This document shows positions 23,509 to 30,223 of a stretch of DNA of 64,000 bases, one piece after another. Source of the DNA: Gemmata palustris (GTDB taxonomy: Bacteria; Planctomycetota; Planctomycetia; Gemmatales; Gemmataceae); contig NZ_JAGKQQ010000001.1 of NCBI RefSeq assembly GCF_017939745.1, positions 1,054,001 through 1,118,000 on the forward strand, given 5' to 3'. Position 1 is the first letter of the stretch. Every line of letters begins with the position of its first letter. The notes below the pieces were generated by a model. That model worked only from the letters and a program-made list of their open reading frames with translations. It made no database searches and was not told the origin of the DNA. A program made the position numbers and the translations under genes.

Positions 23509-24702
23509 TTATGCGGTCGCTCGCTCGCTCCGCCAGAACGCGCTTATTGTGGCGAGCACTTGCTCCCGCTGCTGTGGTGTCAAACCGACCGAACACGGGA
23601 GGCTGAGCGATTCGCGGTACAAGCGGTCCGCGACCTCGACGCGGTACGATTGGCGGCCCGCGTGCGCCGGCGAGCAGTGGAGCGGCTGCCACAGCGGGCG
23701 CGTCTGGATGCGGTGCGCGTCCAGGTGGCGCATCAGCGGGCGACTTTGATCTCTCCCGACCCTCACCGTGTACATCCAGGACGTGCTGAACGCCCACGGC
23801 GCTTCCGCGAACGGCTCGATCATCGGTACGTCCCGGAACGCCGCGTCGTACACCGCCGCGGTCGCCCGTTTTGCACCGACGAACTGGTCCAGCAGTTCCA
23901 TCTGGGCGCAGCCGAGAGCGGCCTGCAGGCTCGTCAGTCGGTAGTTGAACCCGACCTCTCCGTGGACGTACTCTAGGGGGTCGTCTTTTGCCTGCGTGGT
24001 CAGGTACCGCGCGCGCTCCGCCAGGCGGGGATCGTCGGTGACGATCATTCCGCCGCCGCCGCACGTCAACAGCTTGTTCCCGTTGAAACTGAAGCACGCG
24101 GCCGCGCCGAACCGACCGACCGGCCGGCCCTTGTATTTCGCGCCGAGCGCTTCCGCCGCGTCCTCAATGATCGCGAGGCCGAACCGCTCAGCCACTTCGC
24201 ACACCGGGTCCATATCGACCGGGTGGCCGAGCACGTGAACCGGCAGCACCACGCGAACGGTCCGCCCCGTTGTGCGGTTGACGAGAGCGCCCCCGCGGGA
24301 GGTGCATTCGCGTTCCAGGAAGTCCGTCAGTTTTTGCGGGTCGAGTTGGCCGTGGACCGGTTCGGCGTCGAGGAACACGGGCCACGCCCCGGCGTACCGG
24401 ACCGCGTTCGCCGTCGCGATGAACGTGAGCGCGGGGACCAGCACCTCGTCGTCGGGCCGGACGCCCGCGGCGAGGAGCGCGACGTGCAGGGCCGCGGTGC
24501 CGTTTACGGTGGCGACGCCGTACTTCGCGCCGGCGCTCCCCGCGACCATTTGCTCGAACCGGTCCACGAACGGTCCGGCGGTCGAGACCCAATTACTGTC
24601 GAGACACTGCTTGACGTAGTCCCAGGCGTTACCGCGAATTTCCGGTACGCAGAGCGGGACGAAGCCGGTCGGCGCGGAGCCGGGTTCACTTGACGTAGAC
24701 AC
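23509..24702 (-). CDS. legC: LegC-family PLP-dependent sugar aminotransferase
   Basis: A DegT/DnrJ/EryC1/StrS aminotransferase that transfers an amino group to a nucleotide keto-sugar. The N-terminus FVPLCVPEIRGNAWDYVKQC and DSNWVSTAGPFVDRFE is typical of the LegC subgroup. Other features are NGTAALHVALLAAGV, PVHVLGHPVDMDPV, IEDAAEALGAKYKGRPVG and the PLP-lysine segment ACFSFNGNKLLTCGGGGMIV. The C-terminal SWMYTVRV and TRPLWQPLH complete the fold. It overlaps the legB-like gene by 17 bp, so they are translationally linked. In legionaminic acid synthesis LegB makes the 4-keto sugar and LegC aminates it. The assignment of the sugar remains inference because downstream LegH/LegG/LegI genes are not seen here. 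Confidence 0.9.
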   Translation of the reverse strand: MSTSSEPGSAPTGFVPLCVPEIRGNAWDYVKQCLDSNWVSTAGPFVDRFEQMVAGSAGAKYGVATVNGTAALHVALLAAGVRPDDEVLVPALTFIATANAVRYAGAWPVFLDAEPVHGQLDPQKLTDFLERECTSRGGALVNRTTGRTVRVVLPVHVLGHPVDMDPVCEVAERFGLAIIEDAAEALGAKYKGRPVGRFGAAACFSFNGNKLLTCGGGGMIVTDDPRLAERARYLTTQAKDDPLEYVHGEVGFNYRLTSLQAALGCAQMELLDQFVGAKRATAAVYDAAFRDVPMIEPFAEAPWAFSTSWMYTVRVGRDQSRPLMRHLDAHRIQTRPLWQPLHCSPAHAGRQSYRVEVADRLYRESLSLPCSVGLTPQQREQVLATISAFWRSERATA

Positions 24703-25669
24703 CGGGCCGGTACCTCTCGATGTGATCGCGGACCCACGCGATGGTCCGCCGCAGGCCCTCTTCCAGTCCGATCGCGGGCGCCCAATCGAGCAGCTCGCGA
24801 GCGCGGCGGTTGTCGGCCAGGAGGCGCTCGACCTCGCTCCCGGTGGGCCGCAACCGCTGCGGGTCGCACTCGACCGTTACCGGGCGCCCGGCGAGTTCGC
24901 CGATGAGTTGTGCCAGCGCGCCGATGCTGATCTCGCGCCCGCTGCCGAGGTTGATGGTCTGCCCGACCGCACCGGGCGCGGACGCGGCCCGCACGAACCC
25001 GTCCACCGTATCGGTAACGAAGTTCAGGTCGCGCGTCGGTGTCAGGCTCCCCAGACGGACCGCCGACCCGGTCAGGCACTGCGTGATGACGGTCGGGATC
25101 ACGGCGCGGGCCGACTGCCGCGGCCCGAACGTGTTGAACGGGCGCACGGTCACCACCGGCACTTCAAAAGAGCAGGCGAACGCCTCCGCCATCTTGTCCG
25201 CGCCGATTTTGCTAGCGGAGTACGGCGACTGCCCTTGTAACGGGTGCGCCTCATCGATCGGGACGTAGCGCGCGGTGCCGTACACTTCACTCGTCGAAGT
25301 GTGGACGACGCGCTCGACGCCGAGTTCGTGTGCGGCCTGGAGGACGTGCAGCGTGCCGGTCACGTTGGTGCGCACGTAGGACGCGGGCGCCTGGTACGAG
25401 TACGGGATGGCGATCAGTGCCGCGAGGTGGAAAACGACTTCGGTCCCGGTCACCGCGTGGCGCACGCTGTCGCGGTCGGTCACGTCGCCCGCGACCACTT
25501 CGACGTTTTCGCGCACTGAGGCGTCGTTTAACCACCCGCGGCTCTCGAGCGCGTTGTAGTGGACCAGTGCGCGGACGCGGGCGCCCTCGTTAACCAGGCG
25601 CTCGACGAGGTGGCTGCCGATGAACCCGCCCGCGCCGGTGACCAGCACGCGCTTGCCGTTCCAGTTCAA
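24686..25669 (-). CDS. legB: LegB-like NAD-dependent nucleotide-sugar 4,6-dehydratase
   Basis: An extended SDR enzyme: the N-terminal VLVTGAGGFIGSHLVERLV Rossmann motif, VRALVHYNALESRGWL typical of LegB, HLAALIAIPYSYQAP, and the catalytic YxxxK in SPYSASKIGADKMAE. A VVTVRPFNTFGPRQSAR segment and a substrate-binding NFVTDTVDGFV complete it. It should convert a UDP-GlcNAc or GDP-GlcNAc-type sugar to its 4-keto-6-deoxy form. The start is TTG at 25669, giving a TTGA overlap with the preceding nucleotidyltransferase stop; the longer upstream frame is a shadow of that gene. It lies between the nucleotidyltransferase and the aminotransferase in one operon. Confidence 0.9.
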   Translation of the reverse strand: MNWNGKRVLVTGAGGFIGSHLVERLVNEGARVRALVHYNALESRGWLNDASVRENVEVVAGDVTDRDSVRHAVTGTEVVFHLAALIAIPYSYQAPASYVRTNVTGTLHVLQAAHELGVERVVHTSTSEVYGTARYVPIDEAHPLQGQSPYSASKIGADKMAEAFACSFEVPVVTVRPFNTFGPRQSARAVIPTVITQCLTGSAVRLGSLTPTRDLNFVTDTVDGFVRAASAPGAVGQTINLGSGREISIGALAQLIGELAGRPVTVECDPQRLRPTGSEVERLLADNRRARELLDWAPAIGLEEGLRRTIAWVRDHIERYRPGVYVK

Positions 25670-26760
25670 GCCGCGTACCTCCCGGTGCGAACGTCCTGCT
25701 GCGCCTGCTCGTAGTCCGGTTGCTGGCCGATGTCGAGCCAGTACTCGACGATCGGGAAGCTGACGACCGAGTGCCCCTCGGCGATGAGGATCGTAATCAG
25801 GTCGGTCATGTCGAACCGGCGGTCGGCGGGGATGAGCCGGTGGGCCGACGGTTCCAGTACGTAAATGCCGGCGTTCACGAAGAACTGCAGGGCCGGCTTC
25901 TCCACGACGCGGCGCACGAGCGGCCCGTCGGCCTCGATGACGCCGTAAGGAACCTTCATCTCGTAAGCGCGGACGCCCACCGTCAGCGCGGCGGCGTGCT
26001 CCGTGTGGTACGCGAGCATCGCCCGGAAATCGACCCGGGTCAGGATGTCGCCGTTCATGACCAGGCACCGCTCGGTCAGCGGCCCCATGAGCCCGAGCGC
26101 GCCGGCGGTGCCGAGCGGCGTTTCTTCGCGCAGGTAAGTGAACTCTACGCCGAAGTCGCGCCCGTCGCCGAAGTGATCGACGATCTTTTCTGCGAGGTAG
26201 TGCGTGCTGATGTTCACGCGCCGGATGCCCGCCGCCCGGAGCTGCCGGACGGTGCGCTCCAGCAGCGGCGTGTCGCCGACCGGGAGCATCGGCTTGGGCG
26301 TGTCGTCGGTGTACGGGCGCAGGCGCGTGCCGAACCCTCCGGCCATAATAACCGCCTGCGCGTCCGGCAGTACGTTGGGCAGGAGCTCGTCGAGTGTGGT
26401 CAACCCGGTCACGCGCCCGGCGGCATCGAGTAGCGGAACCTGCCGGACGCCGTGCTCCCGCATGAGTCGCAGCAGCGTGTCGGAACTGGTGCCAGCGGGC
26501 GCGGTGACCGGGCGCGCGGCCGCGGTCTTGCCCGCGAGCAGGTCGCGCACCGGGTGCGCGACCGTCAGCCCCGCGAGGATGCCCCGGCGGATGTCGCCGT
26601 CGGTGATGGTGCCTTCGAGCCGCCCGTCGGTGTCGACGACCAGAACGATACCCTTCCCGGTCCGGTCGAGTTGCGCGAGCGCCTGCCGCAGGGACACGTT
26701 CGCCGATAATCGCAGGCCGTCCGTTGTGGGGGCGGGCGCTGCGCTGTCCCGAGGTGGCAT
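25666..26760 (-). CDS. CBS-domain sugar-1-phosphate nucleotidyltransferase (PtmE-like)
   Basis: Residues about 10-125 are a CBS pair (GKGIVLVVDTDGRLEGTITD, GVRQVPLLDAAGRVTGL). Residues about 130-364 are an NTP_transferase domain with the signature VIMAGGFGTRLRPYTDDTPK and PMLPVGDTPLLERTV, LGTAGALGLM, and MNGDILTRVDF with the metal Asp. In Campylobacter, PtmE of this build makes GDP-GlcN for legionaminic acid. The gene starts at ATG 26760 and overlaps legB by four bases. A 102-bp gap separates it from the amidotransferase upstream. Nucleotide and sugar specificity are not determined by the sequence. Confidence 0.88.
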   Translation of the reverse strand: MPPRDSAAPAPTTDGLRLSANVSLRQALAQLDRTGKGIVLVVDTDGRLEGTITDGDIRRGILAGLTVAHPVRDLLAGKTAAARPVTAPAGTSSDTLLRLMREHGVRQVPLLDAAGRVTGLTTLDELLPNVLPDAQAVIMAGGFGTRLRPYTDDTPKPMLPVGDTPLLERTVRQLRAAGIRRVNISTHYLAEKIVDHFGDGRDFGVEFTYLREETPLGTAGALGLMGPLTERCLVMNGDILTRVDFRAMLAYHTEHAAALTVGVRAYEMKVPYGVIEADGPLVRRVVEKPALQFFVNAGIYVLEPSAHRLIPADRRFDMTDLITILIAEGHSVVSFPIVEYWLDIGQQPDYEQAQQDVRTGRYAA

Positions 26761-26862
26761 GGGAGTGCGTCCCCTTTGGGGCCTCAAGTCTGGAGGGCAC
26801 GGTGCGCGCGGTCGGTACCCGGGGCCGTGCGCGGCGCCCCCGCTTCGGCGCGCGGACCCCTA

Positions 26863-28113
26863 TTAAGCCGCTCGGTGTTCTTCATCGACCGCCCCGATCG
26901 CGTGTCTTAACTTCCATTCTCCCCCGTCCTTCTTCCACAAGTGGGGCGAGCGGAACCGGTCGCACAAACCGAGGAAGTGGTCGGGCTCCATTTCGAGCGC
27001 GTCCATGATCTCCTGGAAGTATTTCTTCGGGAACTCTCCGTCGAACTTCCGCACCAGGGCGACGCCGTCCTCGCGCGTCAGGTGGCGGTTCCGGATCTCC
27101 TGACTGGAGTCGTAGGTCGCGCGCCCCAGCCCGAACTTGATGAACGTCGTGTAATAGTGGAACCCGTCGATCTTGTCGTCCAGGCTGTTGTATTTACTGT
27201 ACGTCCCCTCCGTGCGGAAGGCGTTCGCCTCGAACCCGCAGTGCTCGGCCGCGTAGTAGTAGCACTCCTGGGGCGTCCACTTCAGGTAGTAGCCGAGGTA
27301 GCGGACCTCGATGTTCGACCGCTCCAGTTCGTTGTGGTCGGCCGGGAGGAACGGGCGCAGGTCGGCGCGCTTCAGCCCGTAGCGCCCGATCAACTCGGAC
27401 ACCGGCAGCCCGGCGAGGGACATGTCGTCGACGTTCTGCGCGGTGAAGTACGACCGGTCGCGGAGCGAGGTGCTGTTGTCGGCCAGCGGGTTGCCGTACT
27501 CGGCCTCGTTCTCGCCGTAGAAAATCAGTTTGATGTCGTGCTGCAGTGCGACCTTCGGCGCGAGGTTCTTCTGGCCCAGGATGAACGTCTGGAACGGGTG
27601 CAGCAGGTTCTCGATGGCGAGTTTCGTGAGCAGCCGCATCACGCGCCCGTTCGGCTTGAACGTGACGTTGTCGAACCCGCCGACCTCGCACCAGTTGCGG
27701 AAGTTCTTCCACCCGATGTCGGTGTACAGGATCGGCGGCCACGTGCAGGTCAGCGGGTGCATGCCGTACTTGTACTTGAGGACGTGCGCCTGGTACGCGC
27801 TGTCCTTGCCGCCGCTGCCGGGCACGAGACAGTCGTAACTGCCGTCCGCGCTCCGGTGGGCGTCGAGCAGTTGGAGCAGTTCGGCCTCCCGCGCGCCCCA
27901 GTCGATGCGGAACTTGTGCTCGGCGTGCCGGCAGGCGTCGCAGACGCCCTCGGCGTCGAGGTGCAGGGTGACCTTCTTGCTGGCCGGGGTGTGCCGGAAC
28001 TCCGGGGTCGACGCGGGGCGCTGGTTCGACATCGTGCAGCGCGCGCAGAACCGCACCTGCTCCGGCAGCCCGTAGTACGCTTCCAGGTTCTCAGGCGGCA
28101 CGTGGCACCTCAT
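26863..28113 (-). CDS. N-acetyl sugar amidotransferase (WbpG/PseA family)
   Basis: This family installs an acetamidino group on an N-acetyl nucleotide sugar, working with HisH and HisF-like partners in Pseudomonas (WbpG). The PP-loop is LVPGSGGKDSAYQAHVL. An N-terminal zinc-like site is formed by CARCTMSNQRP and CDACRHAEHK. Further family segments are IFYGENEAEYGNPLAD and YLGYYLKWTPQECYYYA, then a C-terminal FGLGRATYDSSQEIRNRHL. The 416-residue length is normal (about 380-420). The ATG at 28113 overlaps the hisH stop by 23 bp. Its position in a Leg-type operon supports a modified nonulosonic acid, which is inference. Confidence 0.9.
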   Translation of the reverse strand: MRCHVPPENLEAYYGLPEQVRFCARCTMSNQRPASTPEFRHTPASKKVTLHLDAEGVCDACRHAEHKFRIDWGAREAELLQLLDAHRSADGSYDCLVPGSGGKDSAYQAHVLKYKYGMHPLTCTWPPILYTDIGWKNFRNWCEVGGFDNVTFKPNGRVMRLLTKLAIENLLHPFQTFILGQKNLAPKVALQHDIKLIFYGENEAEYGNPLADNSTSLRDRSYFTAQNVDDMSLAGLPVSELIGRYGLKRADLRPFLPADHNELERSNIEVRYLGYYLKWTPQECYYYAAEHCGFEANAFRTEGTYSKYNSLDDKIDGFHYYTTFIKFGLGRATYDSSQEIRNRHLTREDGVALVRKFDGEFPKKYFQEIMDALEMEPDHFLGLCDRFRSPHLWKKDGGEWKLRHAIGAVDEEHRAA

Positions 28114-28786
28114 CGGAGCGGCCGCGCGCGAGCGCGGCAATAGTGTGATAAACCCGCATCCCCTCCGGGCCGCTGCGCTCCGGGTGGAACTGGAACGCGA
28201 ACGTGTTCCCGGCGCGGAGCGCGGAGCAGAACTCGGTGCCCCCGTACCGGCCCCAGGCGAGGACCACGCGCGGGTCCGCGGGGCGCGCGTAGAACGAGTG
28301 AACGAAGTACATCGCGGTCCCGTCGGGCAGCCCGGCGAGCGGCGACCCGGCCCAGGGGTCGCCGGCGCCCGCGGGGCGCCGGACGCGGTCCCAGCCGACG
28401 TGCGGTACCTTCACCGGTCGGCCGGCGCGGTCCGTTTCGGCGAACCGCACCACGTCTCCCTCGATTAGGCCCAACCCGCGGTGCCGCCCGAACTCGTGGC
28501 TCTCGGTCATCAGGAGCTGCTGTCCCAGGCAGATCCCGACCACGAGCCGGCCCGCGCGCGAGCGCTCGCGGAGCGGCTCGACCAGCCCGCGCTCCCGGAG
28601 GCGGTCCATTGCGTCGCCGAACGCGCCGACGCCCGGTAGCAGGACGGCGTCGGCGGACGCGACGTCGGCGGGGCGGTCCGTGACGAACGCGCCCATCTCG
28701 GCGCGCTCACAGGCGTGGCACACGCTGAACAGGTTGCCCATGCCGTAATCGACCACGGCGACCGTGGGTCGTGTCGGAACGCTCAT
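28091..28786 (-). CDS. hisH: HisH-like glutamine amidotransferase subunit
   Basis: A class I glutaminase of the HisH type, providing ammonia from glutamine. The nucleophile Cys is in VGICLGQQLL, His and Glu in FQFHPERSG, and the N-terminal VAVVDYGMGNLFSVCHAC is typical. The central LIEGDVVRF, KVPHVGWDRV and YFVHSFYA follow the family. In acetamidino-sugar pathways a second HisH-HisF pair serves WbpG/PseA instead of histidine synthesis; its place in front of the amidotransferase supports that role. A matching hisF is not in the window. ATG 28786 follows AGGAGAG. The ISL2 element lies about 150 bp upstream. Confidence 0.9.
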   Translation of the reverse strand: MSVPTRPTVAVVDYGMGNLFSVCHACERAEMGAFVTDRPADVASADAVLLPGVGAFGDAMDRLRERGLVEPLRERSRAGRLVVGICLGQQLLMTESHEFGRHRGLGLIEGDVVRFAETDRAGRPVKVPHVGWDRVRRPAGAGDPWAGSPLAGLPDGTAMYFVHSFYARPADPRVVLAWGRYGGTEFCSALRAGNTFAFQFHPERSGPEGMRVYHTIAALARGRSDEVPRAA

Positions 28787-28935
28787 CTCTCCTGCCCGCC
28801 GTGCGTGTCGGTTTCGCCGTGTGGATACCACGCGCCCGGAATCGTTGCAAGGTGAAAAACGTCGCCGGATTCCACAATCGCATGTGTGCGTGATCGATCG
28901 GGCAGACGGGGTGGAACGCTGCTTCCTCACCCAAT

Positions 28936-29975
28936 AGACCTCATTCACGATAGCAGTTGATTCGTAGGATGTCGGGACGAATCTTGCCCTGTCGGATGAT
29001 GCCGATGATCGCGCGCCTTGAGAACCTGCGGAAGTCCTCGGTCGTTTTTGGTCACCTGACCGGGTTGACCGTTGCCGCGTTCGATGCGTTGGCGGCTGAT
29101 GTGGTCCCGGCCGTTGAAGCCGCGCACAAGAAGGCACTCGAGCGGCCCAACCGACAACGGGCGGTCGGAGGAGGCGACGACTTCGACCTGTCGACCGCCG
29201 ATCAGGTGCTGCTGACGGTCATCTGGCTGCGCCAGTACCCGACCAATGAGGTACTCGGGTTCCTGTTCGGGGTGTCCGACTCGACGGCCAGCCGCGCCCG
29301 CACCCGGTGCCTGCCGGCACTGGAGCAAGCGGGCCGGGACACGATGCGCACGCCCGACCCCGGCACGGCCCGGCGCAAGCGGTTGCCGGCGTTGCTCGCC
29401 GGCACGCCCGGTCTGGCGGTGGTAATCGACTCGTTCGAGCAAAGGACCCCGCGCCCGAAGCGCCGTCCGCGGGCGTACTATTCGGGGAAGAAGAAGGCCC
29501 ACACGCTCAAGAGCCAAGTGGCCGTAGATGAGGAGTCCGGGGCCATCGTGGACGTCTCGGACTCGGTGCCGGGGCCGTGGGCGGACATCAAACGGCTCAA
29601 GAAGTCGCGGCTCATGAAGCGGCTCCCGAAGGGGGTCGGCGGGATCGGCGATCTGGGTTACGTCGGGATGGGCGAACTGCACCCAACGGGGTTGGGCGCG
29701 GCCCCGCGACGCAAGCCGCGCGGGAAGGACCGTCCGCCAGAAGACCGGAAGTACAACCGCGCGTTCAGCCGGCGCCGGATCGTAGTGGAACACGCGATCG
29801 GGCGGTTGCGCCGGTTCCGGGCGGTGGCGCACTTAAACCGACACCCGCGACCGAGGCACGCGATGCGGGTCCGGGCCATTGCCGGGTTGGTCAACCGGAT
29901 GCTCAAACACCGAGCCTCCTGAACCGGCTCTGGGGAAGGGGCAGAACACTCGACCCGCTATCGTGAATAAGGTCT
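28936..29975 (+). mobile_element. IS5-family (ISL2 group) insertion sequence
   Basis: A 1040-bp element is bounded by inverted repeats AGACCTCATTCACGATAGC (28936-28954) and, read on the minus strand, AGACCTTATTCACGATAGC (29957-29975), with one mismatch. The 3-bp duplication AAT lies at 28933-28935 and 29976-29978, as expected for ISL2. It carries one transposase gene. Confidence 0.88.
28969..29922 (+). CDS. IS5-family (ISL2) transposase
   Basis: The 317-residue transposase has an N-terminal helix-turn-helix of the HTH_Tnp_4 type (LSTADQVLLTVIWLRQYPTN, LGFLFGVSDSTASRARTR). It then has a DDE core with Asp in LAVVIDSFEQRTPRP, Asp in GIGDLGYVGMGEL and Glu in RRIVVEHAIGRLRRFR. The YSGKKKAHTLKSQVAVDE segment is typical. 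It appears intact. Starts at 28969 and 29008 are both possible; 29008 gives a methionine right before IARLENLRK. Confidence 0.9.
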   Translation: MSGRILPCRMMPMIARLENLRKSSVVFGHLTGLTVAAFDALAADVVPAVEAAHKKALERPNRQRAVGGGDDFDLSTADQVLLTVIWLRQYPTNEVLGFLFGVSDSTASRARTRCLPALEQAGRDTMRTPDPGTARRKRLPALLAGTPGLAVVIDSFEQRTPRPKRRPRAYYSGKKKAHTLKSQVAVDEESGAIVDVSDSVPGPWADIKRLKKSRLMKRLPKGVGGIGDLGYVGMGELHPTGLGAAPRRKPRGKDRPPEDRKYNRAFSRRRIVVEHAIGRLRRFRAVAHLNRHPRPRHAMRVRAIAGLVNRMLKHRAS

Positions 29976-30079
29976 AATAACTATTTCGCAGCGCGTCTAT
30001 TGACTTCAAGAAACTCACGAAGTGACGTGGGTCGGGCGTTCCCACATACGGGCCCGGTCGGCGTAAGAAGCGAAAATCA

Positions 30080-30134
30080 AAAACGACCCGGGGCGCCCGA
30101 TCAACTTGATTGATCGGGCGCCCCGGGTCGTTTT
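30080..30134. terminator. Long perfect hairpin, bidirectional terminator
   Basis: A 25-bp perfect inverted repeat with a 5-nt loop has AAAA at one end and TTTT at the other, so it can act in both directions. The stem begins AAAACGACCCGGGGCGCCCG. It lies 90 bp past the cadherin gene stop and just beyond the IS. No gene is seen in 29976-30223. Confidence 0.85.
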
Positions 30135-30223
30135 ATTCGTTCGACGACCGCGCAGAACCTCACATTTCGTTCAATGCCGACCCCCGACGGGACTTGGGCA
30201 GTTCCATCGGGGTGGGGCTGGAC

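Noticed and set aside
23424-23606. Short plus-strand frame with an AAGGAGG ribosome-like site
   Set aside because: The frame runs into the 3' end of legC on the other strand and has no conserved features; kept only as a possibility in the region note.
28091-28786. Histidine-biosynthesis HisH
   Set aside because: No other his genes are adjacent, and the overlap with a WbpG/PseA-like gene favours sugar amidotransfer; a role in histidine synthesis cannot be fully excluded.
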